A DNA stretch of 64,000 nucleotides from Proteles cristata cristata (lineage: Eukaryota > Chordata > Mammalia > Carnivora > Hyaenidae): the NCBI GenBank assembly GCA_017311185.1, contig JAESUZ010000464.1, forward strand, positions 310,001-374,000, given 5' to 3'. Made by a program: the position numbers and the translations under genes. Shown piece after piece: positions 25,325 through 35,088 of the stretch. The notes below the pieces were generated by a model. It saw only the letters and a list, made by a program, of their open reading frames with translations, did no database searches and was not told where the DNA came from. How positions within the stretch are numbered: the stretch's first letter is position 1; each line of letters starts with the position of its first letter.

Positions 25325-25840
25325 GATTACAAAAGATGGGGAGGAAGAATTTCCTCTGTCCTTCAAGGTCCTTCTAGCTGGACTAAATCAAATTGACATG
25401 AGACAGATTAACAGGAGAAAATCAAATTTAGTTTTATATGCACAGAGAATCCACACAGACATGAGATTCCAACGCAGGGAAAGTGAGGTATATGTGTCCT
25501 CCTAAACTAAGGAGAAGTGGTAAGGATCTGGGACTTTGAAGGGAAAGAAAGCAATTCACAGGAGGAATGAGACTAAACGTTTGGTAAACAAATGTTTGTT
25601 GGGCCCACAGAATCAATGAAACATAGAAGACTTTGATCAAATAGGCCTTGCTAGGCTCCTCCGTGTCTACCATACCTAGTTTGTATTATAATACTGTGTA
25701 CTACATGTACATATTACATTCTTTTAGGCAGTAGAAAGAGAAGAAAAGAGCTTTTCCTGAGTCTGCTGCATTTTGATTGCTTCCAAGTCAGAGTGACCTT
25801 CATGCCAGAGTGGCCTATTTTGGGGCAGCAGTTGTCCTTG
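25325..25840 (-). mobile_element. LTR-like element copy F, minus
   Basis: The minus strand starts TGCCAAGGACAACTGCTGCC and contains TACTGCCTAAAAGAATG, TTGATCAAAGTCTTC and TTTAGTCCAGCTAGAAGGAC. It is inverted relative to copies D and E. Confidence 0.7.
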
Positions 25841-26114
25841 GCACCTTCACTAATTTGCCTTTGTATGATCCTTCTTTCTGGAGTCCCTGATCCTTTAGGA
25901 ACCCAGGCCCCATGACTTTAGCAGGAGAGTCAAGATTCCTGTCCCCTTGCCTGACAAGAGACTATTTGTAAGTGTTCTAGGCAACCTAACAACCTAAATA
26001 AGGAAATCAATGGAAGGGAGGAAATCAATGGAGGTTTCTGGAAGGAAAGACTGTTGTAGTTTTCCTACAACAGTAGAGGGATTAATGAGGAGGTTAGTGC
26101 CGGGTGGTCTCTGA

Positions 26115-26560
26115 GACTCAGATCTCCTGCACTGATATCCCAGCTCTATCATGTAAGTTAGCCTCTCCAAAACCCAGTTCTCTCATGTTTAAAATGGAGG
26201 TATGGGTGCCTGGATGGCTCAGTCATTTAAGTAATTGACTTTTGATTTTGGCTTAGCTCATGATCTCACAGTTTGTGATTTTGAGCCTGGCATCAGGTTA
26301 TGCAATGACAGGGTGGAACCTGCTTGGGATTCTCTTTCTCTTTCTGACCCTTCCCCCACCCCTCTCTCTCTCTCTTTCTCTCTCTCCCCCCCTCAATAAA
26401 TAAATAAACTTAAAAAATAAAAGTAAAATGGAGCTAGCAATAGTATCTACCTCATAAAGTTATTGTGAGGATTAACTTAGATTGCAGATAAAGTGCTTGC
26501 CTTAGGAGCAGTATATACAAAGCATTCAATATGACTACTACCAATTGTTATTAAAAGGGG
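26115..26560 (+). repeat. MIR split by a SINE, plus
   Basis: The MIR parts are CTCCAAAACCCAGTTCTCTC before the SINE and ATCTACCTCATAAAGTTATTG after it. AAAATGGAG occurs on both sides of the SINE as a target-site duplication. Confidence 0.7.
26204..26428 (+). mobile_element. tRNA-Lys CAN-type SINE, plus (inside a MIR)
   Basis: Head GGTGCCTGGATGGCTCAGTC, a long CT-rich tract, and tail CTCAATAAATAAATAAAC. It is nested in the MIR entry. Confidence 0.86.
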
Positions 26561-27039
26561 ATGAAAGGAGGAACAGACCATGAATCCAAATTCATGGAGA
26601 GAAATCAAGTCTACACAAGCAAATAAATCCATCTTAGCCTCTTGGTCAACTTAGAGGAAGAACAAGGAGCCCACGTGACTACACCCCAGAAGAGACGGTA
26701 TATCAGAGGGAGTGTTGGAAGGAGGTGACCCTTAAACTCTAGGGTCAGCCAGAGTGAATGTGACCTCATTCCCATGGGTGGGAACAAACCCAGTAAATGA
26801 CATGAGTTCTGATGAGATGACTCAAATCAGTGAACCTCTTGGTAAACCAAGGTAGCTGTGGCAATGGGGGAAATTATTATGGGCAGAGCGTCCTGAAGCC
26901 TTCAGCTGGATTTGAGTGGTTAAGGCTTTAAATCAGGTGTTGGTTATGAAAAGTAAGATTCTCAGTATTAGGAGCTAAGAGCCACACCCACAGAATGTAG
27001 CTGCTGTGTGTAAGCTTTGGAGCTGATGTCTGTCCCCAC

Positions 27040-27362
27040 CTTGTACTTTGGTGCTCCTCATCCAAGGGGGGAGGCTGTGGCTTCAGGGGCGTGTTACTTG
27101 CCAGTTGAAGGTTTTGCTGACAGGTAGGAAGAGGCTCTTCACCAACCTGAACAGAGACCTTAGAAGAACAAATAGTCCTGTAACTTTCCTTCAGTTCCAG
27201 GCTCAGTAAAGAACGGTAGTGGACAAGGGCATCATTGCTGAACTGAGATATGAGCACCTGCAGTGATCTGAGCGTGGGATCCTGTGTCTGGGTGTGGCCA
27301 GGTACCAGTGACTGCATGGTGCTCCCGGGGGCCCCACGGGTCTGCTCAGTAGCAGGTAACAC
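27040..27362 (-). CDS. Exon W31: tail, long exon
   Basis: Entry at ATCTATCAG|GTGTTA is phase 0 with a weak pyrimidine tract, so the 5' border is less sure. The donor chosen is ACAAG|GTGGGG, the phase-2 site that fits W32; other possible GTs at CAG|GTTGGT or TTG|GTGAAG would not. The peptide has LQVLISQFSNDALVHYRS and LLSLELKESYR, resembling W28 in its helical pattern, followed by a proline-rich stretch. Confidence 0.66.
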
Positions 27363-27714
27363 CTGATAGATACCATGGTCTCCCTTCTCTGTGCCCTTAC
27401 AGGCGCCTCAGGAACACACGTCACTGTGATGGGCTCTACCCTATTCCACTAGGGTGTGCCAGCCAGAGACTCCTGAACAGAGGCCCTCTGGGTCTTTCTT
27501 CCTTTGACATGCTGCTCTCGGGGTAGGATCCATGAATCGTGCTTCCCTTCTAAGCTCTGTGTAAGAGGCCAGATCAACAAGGCCCTGGGGAGATTGTCTC
27601 TGACACACATCTTGGTGGAGATAAATAGCTGAAAACAGGGGTAAACCCAGGAGCACAGGCAGCACACTCTGGTTTTCTAGCAGAGTGCAGAGCCACCCGA
27701 AGAGTGTGAGGCCC

Positions 27715-27892
27715 AAGTGTATACGTGTGTGTGGTGTATGTGCATGTGCGTGTACGCATGAGTGTGTGTAGTATGTAAGTATGAATGTGCGCATGTGTGT
27801 GATGTGTGCGTCTGTGACTGGTGTTTTGTGTGTGTAAATGTGCACATGTGTGCGGCTGTGGTGTGTGTGCGTGTGTGTGTGTGTGTGCATGC
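27715..27892. repeat. TG-rich compound microsatellite
   Basis: About 170 bases of GTGTGT with CATGTGCG-type variants, inside the W30-W31 intron. Histidine/threonine-rich frames on the minus strand here are by-products. Confidence 0.85.
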
Positions 27893-27974
27893 CAAATGAG
27901 TCTCTGCGAGGTGGGGGTGACAGTGAAGCTGTCTGAACACACAGCTACGCTCTGTTGCCCTGGTGAGCGTTCAC

Positions 27975-28084
27975 CTTTCTGCTGGCCCCAGATGGTTGCG
28001 CATGTGAGAGTGCCGAAGCCAGTGCCACAATCGCTCTGTCAAGCTCGGGCTGAAAGCCCAGGGGTGTGACGCTGCGGGTGCAGC
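27975..28084 (-). CDS. Exon W30: tail, helical segment 2
   Basis: The acceptor TTCTCCTTCCCCAG|GCTGC completes a serine and the donor GAAAG|GTGAAC is phase 0. The peptide includes CTRSVTPLGFQPELD and AIVALASALSHAQP, an alanine/leucine-rich helix. Confidence 0.83.
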
Positions 28085-30251
28085 CTGGGGAAGGAGAACA
28101 TAGAGAACAGCCTCAGACACAGTCATCTCATCCGACCACAGACATCCCACTTCACATTTCCTTGACTTTTCTCCGTTTTGAAGCCTTGTGTGTGAGCTTC
28201 TTGCCTTTTTATCCACTTTTACCTTTCATCCCAGCACCTGCTTCTGTCTCTCCTTCCTTCAGGCAGTCTCTCCAATGTGCTAATATATGCAGATTGAACC
28301 TTGAAGGACACATTGTGGTTTTTTACATGTGAGTAGTTAAATTTTTATCCATAATCTCTTCCCTCTTTCTACATCTTCTTTTTTTTTCTTTTATTTTTTG
28401 TTTTCTAGCTTTACTGTGTTGTCATTAGCGTAACACCGTAAGTTTAAGACGTGCCACATATTGATTTTAAATTCAGAAATGTTCAAAGGTATACCTATCT
28501 TTTATCACCATATCTACTCTGTTACTTCTGACTGCTTGAACACTTCTAAGTGCTGTGTTTCGCTTGTGGGTCCCCTGGGCCACTTAGGACACCCACTGCC
28601 AAGCCCCACGCTATGTTGGGGCTCACAGCCAGCAGTCTCCAAGAACTGCACTATGACTTGCTGAAATAGCCACCCACAGGGAACCTGATGGGCTCCAGGA
28701 TAGTTTTGCCAAAGTGTTGTTTAATTGTTTTCTTCTTTTGAATTTGCTAAACTTTCATCACATAATTTTTTAGAAAAAAGTGTTCCTCATCAAAAATAGT
28801 GCAAGCCTCTACCTTCAGTTAGCAATAGCTAACTTCTGCCCTCAGCCCCTTCCAGTGCCCTCGGAGAGGATCTTTGGGACATGGGGTTTTACAGCTTTGT
28901 CTCAGGCAAATTTCAGATTTTGTTTTTCTCATTCGCATGATCAGTTGGCCAGATGTCCCAGCCCAGAAGTTTAAGAAGAGGGAATGGTTTCAGAGAAGGT
29001 CAAGGAAAGCTCTTAATAACACTGCTCCATCCCTGGGGTTTCATAGACCACATATGCAGCAAGCACACCGGAGTGGGGGGGGTTCTGGCATCTGTCTGAC
29101 CTGCTCCCCGACTCCTCTTCCCTAGTGCCATTGAGGACAGATGGCTCTCTTATTCTAGGGCTGCCATCATGGAAAAAGTAAACAAGTGATACAGCCTTGC
29201 AGAAAACAGCCTGGTGGCCCCCTTCTTACCTAGACTGGCCTCCCCTGGGCACTCACAGGGAGGGAGAGGGGCCAGGAGCGAAGGGACATCAACACTTGCC
29301 ACTTCTAACATGGAGGCAGGGTCACCCACCATGGCAGCTAGAGCTGTGTTTTACTTAGGAGCCCAAACACAGGGACATCAGGGCCATTCAGGGCTAGCTT
29401 GGAGACCACATACCCAGAGCTGCCATCTGCTAGACCCCGGACCATGCTCAGTTTCGGGCTCTCTGATATCTGAGTGTGGCTCTAAGTCAGAGCATGTAGT
29501 GAGGCCCAGGGATGTCCCTCCACCCTCAAGGCCTGCCTGAGGACTCAGAGTCCAGATGGAAACTGAACACATGTTTCTTTGCAGTAAAGCTCAACACCCA
29601 GGTCCTAAAGGAAGAAGGCTTTACAAGAGTTTAGACTCTTGGGGGTGGCAGGAGTATTTCAGAGTATGGGCTGTCATGAGAGGGGCTTCCACGGGGTCCA
29701 CAGAAGAGCAAATGCATTTTCACCCACAGACTTGGGAGGCTGCTGGGATTTGGGGCAAGTGGACTTTAGCTTCCCATAGCTTACTTTTTTGAACAGATGG
29801 AACTTTTGCAAGGAGCATGTATTACATACGCCATTTAGAAAAATACAGATAAAGGTATAAACCAGGGAGACTCTCAAAAGCTGTAGGGCCTTTGTTACCC
29901 TGGTACCCTACACAAGGCCAGCCCTAAAACAGTGGTGGACATGGCCAGAAGGAAAGCTGGACAGACACTGCTCTGCCATGTGTTATCTGAGTCTCCTTCT
30001 CCTCTGGCAAATCAGGTCCCTTCCTGGGCCCAGGACCATCTTCTGTCATCAGAATATGCTGTCCAGGTATGACACAGGGGTGCTAAATGCCAAGTGAGAT
30101 GCCCAGTTAGGTGCTATACAAAGTTAGAGTTCCTATTATGACTTTCCACCTGCCATCATGGTCCCGCACCTGGACACCTGCCTCTCACCTAGAGGAAGCT
30201 GCCAGGGCCCCCTGGGTGAAGTTGCAGTGTGGGGGCCCCACAAATCCTCAC
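28085..30251. other. 2.2-kb intron between W29 and W30
   Basis: No repeat or exon recognised with confidence. Open frames at 28.8-29.5 kb lack motifs. Confidence 0.45.
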
Positions 30252-30354
30252 TCTGCTCGGTGTCTGTTCCGGTGGCAGCTTTGGCCTCCACCTCAGGGTC
30301 TCCATCCTTGCCCAGTGCTTGCCGCTCAGTTGTGCCGAGGTGCTGCAGAAAGTC
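30252..30354 (-). CDS. Exon W29: tail, helical then acidic
   Basis: The acceptor CTGGTTCTTCCAG|GACTTT and donor AGCAGA|GTGAGG (phase 1) bound 103 nt. The peptide begins DFLQHLGTTERQAL, extending the helix of W28, then turns into a charged linker DGDPEVEAKAATG. Confidence 0.83.
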
Positions 30355-30498
30355 CTGGAAGAACCAGGGCTGGGTCAGTCCACAGGTTATGAGTGTCTTT
30401 CTTGGTTAAAGCTGTTTCCAGAAGTGGGTGAGTGGGGCCCCTGTGTTCTGGGGCGGTAGGGACGAGGGTGGCTTGGTTGTTTGGGAATTACGGCTGAC

Positions 30499-30659
30499 CT
30501 GGAGCCCCTGGAGCTGCTGGCTGGCGCCCCTGTAGAAGGCCAGTGCCTCGCTCCTGTGCTTGCCCAGCTGGGCTGCCACGTGTAGGCTCTGGTCCTCTAG
30601 CTTGTCGTAGAGAGTACGGACGCTGAAGTCCTCCAGAGTCTCCAAGGAGAGTGGTTCTC
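30499..30659 (-). CDS. Exon W28: tail, helical segment 1
   Basis: The acceptor CCTCCTTCCTGCAG|GAGAAC and donor CTCCAG|GTCAGC (phase 0) bound 161 nt. The peptide has [19 protein letters not shown], then a run with regular hydrophobic spacing ([22 protein letters not shown]), suggesting amphipathic helix. It is intracellular by position after the membrane helix. Confidence 0.87.
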
Positions 30660-32249
30660 CTGCAGGAAGGAGGCTTAGGCAAGACTGGGATGGGGCAGGA
30701 GATGGGCCTGGCTGCGCAGCTCCCCCCTCGCTTGCAGGGTTTTGCAGGCTGGATGCACGGACAAATGCGAACAGAGGAGGCATGTGCAGGGGGAGGGTTG
30801 TGCGGGGAGGAAGGGCAAGGGAGGCGGCAGCAGACCTTCCCATGCGGGAGGCAGCAGTGGCTGTGGAGGGAACTTCTGTGTGAGGGGGACAGACCAGGGG
30901 CCCTGCAGCCTCTGTCCATCTGGCTTGGTGTCACACCGACTCGCGTGGTGGGCAGTGCCTCCCTTTGGTTGAGGGTGGGTCTCACTGGCCTGGAAAAGCC
31001 AACAGCTCCTTGAGGAGGCTGTTTTCTGGGCCCTCCAGTCCACATTTGGCTGAACAACCTTTGTCCCTTTCCTCCACCTGAATTCATCTCACTGTCCCCA
31101 TGTCCCCTTAACCACCCTGTGCTCCCCTTTGACGGCTCTCGCCCCACCTGTCCCCACGGCTCTGTGGACTCCTATTTAGCGTCAGGTGTCCCACAGTGCC
31201 CGGCAGACAGCAGAGGGTCACTAAGTGCTCGTCTGGCCGAGGTGCCTCCTCTAGGCTTCTGGCTGAGTGTGACCCGGGCTGAGCCCAGGGGAGTGAGTCA
31301 GACAACTTCACTGAGGTTTCTGGGTCCCAGAAGGGTTCTCTCACACCCTGAAGGAACCTCCCTTTGCCAAGGGTCTTAAACCTCTTGACCTCCTTCTCCC
31401 TCAAGCCCACTCTGCTAGGACACGTGTCAGAAGGGGGCCCCTTCCTGACAGCCTTTCCCCCATGGAGCTGGGTCTTGAAGGAAGAAGGAAGAAGGAAGGG
31501 AAGTGGTGTTTCGCCCATGCTGGCCTGGGGCTTGCTCAGAGAGTGGCCTCAGTAGTGTGAACATGAAGCTGAGTGAGTATCTGCTGCCAGGCCATACATT
31601 TCTCTTTCCCAGGCTTGGTGGGTGCTTGAGGGCGAAAAGGTGGCCCCATTCATGCAAAGTGATGTGGGAGCTCTTGTTCTGGGCAACAAATGTGGGCCTG
31701 GCCCCTACATGGCCAACTTTGCCTTCCTTTCCTTTCTGCAGCCTGGGTAGGGTCTGTCCCCTGAGCTACCAGCCACTCAGGCGGTGTGAAGGCAGCTTTC
31801 CAGACCTCTTACACCATCAAGCCTCTTGTGGCCATCACACACCCCACTATATAGGGCACTTCACCCTCCCCTAGAGGGCCAGTCCTCGAACCAAAAGAGC
31901 CTTGTGCCAGCACCTCTTCCTGTGGGAGGTCTCAACAACGAACACTCCACCCTCAGCCCCGAGCCTTAATGGAGGCTTCCTTTGAGGGTTAAAATCCTGC
32001 GATTGATCCCTGACTCTGTGTACCCTTCCCTGTGTCCACATACACGCTTTGCACGGCCCACCCTGCTGATCACTCCATAGGGGTGCCTAGGGTTGGGGGG
32101 GATAGATTTGTCCTGGACTCAGTTCTCTTTGCCTGCATCAGGGAGGTACTTTCCTCACTGTCCAGATTCATCATCAGGTAAGAGATGATTAGCCTCTGAG
32201 CACCAGGCAGAGTCGGAGTCTGGACAGCACAGAGCTAGTCCTGCCTTGG

Positions 32250-32342
32250 ACGGTGCGTGCGTGCGTGCGTGTGTGCATGTGTGTGTGTGTGTTCGCGTGC
32301 ATGTGTGCGTGCGTGTGTGCGTGTGTGTGTGTGTGCGTGTGA
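32250..32342. repeat. (TG)n/(TGCG)n microsatellite
   Basis: TGCGTGCGTGCGTGTGTG and similar units for about 90 bases. Confidence 0.9.
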
Positions 32343-32959
32343 GGAGGCCTGTGTTCAGGTTCGCAACCACCAAGACTCCAGTGCTGGTCGGGTCCCATGA
32401 TCCCATGACTGTCCTTTGTAACCACTCACTTCACTGCCTCCTCCCTTGTGCATCCTCCCTTGTGCACTCAACGCTTCCTGGGGTCTCTGCAACGCTGTAG
32501 TTAAGGACTACAGCTGGAGGCAGACTCTACGCTGTGTGGACCCACATCGGTGAGAGCTTACAGAGCCCTTCCTTTGTCCCTTTGTTTATGTCTAAAGTGA
32601 GGCAATCGTTATTCCCAAACAGATGAAGGGTACTGGCAGAGCCTCCTCTCCATGCCCCTCTGCACACACTTCCTCCTCACAGTAGGTGCTGGGGGCCGAC
32701 TGGGGATGGGGTGGAAGGTGTGGCCCCCTCTAGGTCCTCATGAGAACCAAGCTGATGTCCTGATCTCCAGGTGAGAAGAGGAACTGACCAGGGCAGGTGA
32801 GGGATCCTGTAAAGGAATTCTGTGCAGCAAGCCTCATTTCTGCCCCTGTGGTGCGCTAGGGAAAGGTAGCCATGACATTGAAGTATTGCCCTTGGGTTCC
32901 CAAGAACTCCTGACCAGCACAGGAAAGATTAGAGAATTCTTGCTTCAAGCCCAGCCGCA

Positions 32960-33150
32960 CCTACCTTCTAGCCCTGTCACCTGGGGATCTTTGGGAAGCC
33001 ACTCACATTTCCTTGAGTCTCAGTCTCTTTGCCTATAAAATGGGGATGGTACACCATCTCAAAACACCCGCTTCTTGGTGCCATTGTGAGGATCAGACAG
33101 ACAGCATGAGGCGTCTTATAAACCGTCAGTGCTATAGAAATATGAGATGT
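32960..33150 (+). repeat. MIR, plus
   Basis: GAGTCTCAGTCTCTTTGCC, TATAAAATGGGGATGGTAC and CATTGTGAGGATCAGACAG follow the MIR core order. It ends about 85 bases from exon W27. Confidence 0.7.
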
Positions 33151-33232
33151 TCCCCAGAGTGTGTACCTGGGGTGCGGGTGGGGGTGGAGGGCAGGTGAGA
33201 GTAGAAGGGGAGTTGCTGCATACGAGTGGTAC

Positions 33233-33315
33233 CTGTGTCCCAGGTAACAGCTTTCTCCTCGGAATCAGCTCCTTCCCTAGAGAACTGCGGACCGAGGTCT
33301 TCATAGAACAGCAGG
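33233..33315 (-). CDS. Exon W27: cytoplasmic tail
   Basis: The acceptor GTGCTTCTTTCCAG|CCTGC gives one base to finish a serine. The donor ACACAG|GTACCA is phase 1. This small 83-nt exon encodes LLFYEDLGPQF and an acidic linker. Fits on both sides make the call good despite its size. Confidence 0.82.
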
Positions 33316-33411
33316 CTGGAAAGAAGCACCCATATCCAGGTGGCACAGAGCTCACCGGGACCAGGCGTGCCAGCGCTGAACATCACAGGCCAGCTTAAGA
33401 AGGAGTTCTTG

Positions 33412-33620
33412 GGGCGCCTGGGGGGCTCAGGCATCCAGCTGCAGCTCAGGTCATGACCTCATGGCTCATGCATTCAAGCCCTGCGTCGGGCTCTGTGCTG
33501 CAGCTCAGAGCCTGGAGCCTGCTTCGGATTCTGTGTCTCCCTCTCTCTCTGCCCCTCCCCCACTCATGTTATGTCTTTGTCTCTCTCTCAAAAATAAATA
33601 AATATTAAAAAAAAAAAAAA
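33412..33620 (+). mobile_element. tRNA-Lys CAN-type SINE, plus
   Basis: Head GGGGCGCCTGGGGGGCTCAG, body GCGTCGGGCTCTGTGCTG, and tail AAAAATAAATAAATATTAAA. It lies in the intron between W26 and W27. Confidence 0.87.
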
Positions 33621-33751
33621 GAAGGTGCTCTTTCCTGAGCCTCCAGGGATACCACTGGGGTCATGAGTGTGGGCAGGGCCAGGGTGGGGAGGGGCCACAC
33701 ATGCTGTGGCCCCTAGGCTGGGAAAGGAGTGAAGGGTGGAAGGGGACTCAC

Positions 33752-33914
33752 CTGTCCCTGAGAGGCACATACTCAGCAGGCACACGAGGCTCCCCAAGGC
33801 CCCTCCACTGGGGCTTCCAAGCCCTTATGGGGCAGGCCTGGGCCAGGGAGGGTCTCAGCACAAGGCCCAGGCCTGTGAGCAGCACGGTTGCAGAGCCAAC
33901 AGCCAGCAGCACCC
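33752..33914 (-). CDS. Exon W26: transmembrane helix and start of tail
   Basis: The acceptor TCCTAACCTTGCAG|GGGTGC and donor GACAG|GTGAGT bound 163 nt. The exon opens with GVLLAVGSATVLLTGLGLVL, about 20 hydrophobic residues with small-residue spacing, typical of a single-pass helix. After it come basic and tryptophan-bearing residues (RAWKPQWRGLG), consistent with a cytosolic stop-transfer side. The tail then reads EPRVPAEYVPLRD. Confidence 0.88.
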
Positions 33915-34444
33915 CTGCAAGGTTAGGACAGAGAGGCAGAGGCCACATGATGGCCACTCAGAGCCTCCGCGGGCTTTATGCCTCAGCCGCTGCGGGGCTG
34001 CCTTCTTCCTGCCCACCTGGCCAAGGAGCCACGGCAGACCTGCTGTCCGAGGCTCAGCCTGGAAAGCTAGGTGAGGTTGCTGGCGCATAAAGATAGGAGG
34101 GGAAGAAGATGGATGGAGAACACAGAGGAGGTTGGAATGGGCATCTTGGTGAGCCTATGACTCCAGTCAGCGACCCTGTTGACCATGAGACCCTGTTCAC
34201 AAGGACAAGTCCCAAAACTGAGGGGCTTGAGAGGTGGGAAGAAAGGGAAGGACCCCAAGAGGGAAATTAAATATTCTTCACCTGGCAAATGAAGTCCTAG
34301 TTCAGGCTGTCCTAGTGCCCACCTGAAGTGTTTGGGGCCATGCCCAGAGTCGCAGACAGGGCTGCACATGCCCGAGGGTCCTGCTGTGCGAGCTTCTCCC
34401 ATCCCCCCCTCTGGGTCATGGCTACTCGGGTCCAGGGTCAGTAC

Positions 34445-34656
34445 CTGTGATCACTGTCCAGTCTGGGCCCAGGTTTGGCAGGCTGTGCCTGAGGACCCCG
34501 TGCCTGGCCAGCTGATACGGGGAGGAGGGCTGCACGGGGGACAGGCCGGGGTCGCAGGCCACTCCTCTCTTCTTCACCAGCACCACGATGGTGCTCTCAG
34601 GCAGCCCGTTGTCTCGAAACACATACGTGCCCGGATCCAGGAACTGGTGGGCAAAC
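34445..34656 (-). CDS. Exon W25: membrane-proximal module, second half
   Basis: The acceptor CTTCATTCCCCAG|GTTTGC and donor ATCACAG|GTACTG bound 212 nt. It reads FAHQFLDPGTYVFRDNG, then STIVVLVKKRG. The order F-x-F, PGxYxFxD, then a beta strand resembles the last strands of a cupredoxin-like sandwich. That resemblance is only by eye, and metal ligands are not evident. A cysteine (VACDP) follows, and the exon ends just before the membrane helix. Confidence 0.88.
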
Positions 34657-34961
34657 CTGGGGAATGAAGGGCCAGAAAATGGGAGCGTTAGCTTTGCTGG
34701 GCTGCTCGTACCAGGCGGAGGGTGTGAGCTCCTCCCCGTGCACAGGAATAACGTGGTCTAGGAAGCTGCCCATAACTGTCAATCCCTTCCCATCCATGCG
34801 TTCAGGAAGCTTCGCCTGCCCTTGGTCTTTTCCGGCCTCACCTCCCACACGGCTGACAGCCTCACATCCTCCTCTATGTCTTCCTGGTGCCTCCCTAGCT
34901 GTGACCTGCACGTGAGGAGCCATGGCCCCTCCAGGTTCCCAGGCAGCTCAGCGCAGATTAC

Positions 34962-35088
34962 CTTGAGAAGTTGAGGTGAGTCTCGCGCACTAGGTGGCCG
35001 AGTCTCCTGAAGGCCCCGAAGTCCCAGGTGGGGTTGCTGTTGAACAAATGCTGCCTCTGGTACACAGGGTAGTGACTCGCGGAGCGAT
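34962..35088 (-). CDS. Exon W24: membrane-proximal module, first half
   Basis: The acceptor GTTTATTCCCCAG|ATCGC completes an aspartate and the donor TCAAG|GTAATC is phase 2. The peptide [20 protein letters not shown] is followed by [16 protein letters not shown]. It forms one unit with W25. The NFS sequon could carry an N-glycan if extracellular. Confidence 0.88.

Larger units (their letters stand above)
23474..27039. other. 3.6-kb intron between W31 and W32
   Basis: It contains LTR copies E and F, three SINEs and a MIR split by one of them. No extra exon seen. Confidence 0.55.
30660..33232. other. 2.6-kb intron between W27 and W28
   Basis: GC-rich at 30.7-31.2 kb, with long overlapping frames on both strands that I read as composition effects. 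It also holds a TG/CG microsatellite and a MIR. Confidence 0.5.

Noticed and set aside
27449..27667. Possible tail exon after the acceptor GTTTTCAG near 27624
   Set aside because: The phase-0 frame is open but has no usable donor in phase, and the peptide does not resemble neighbouring tail exons. W31 fits better.
27441..27942. His/Thr-rich frames
   Set aside because: Translation of a TG microsatellite.
30488..31147. 219-residue minus-strand frame overlapping W28
   Set aside because: It is in a different frame from the W28 coding frame, extends into the intron, and has no motif.
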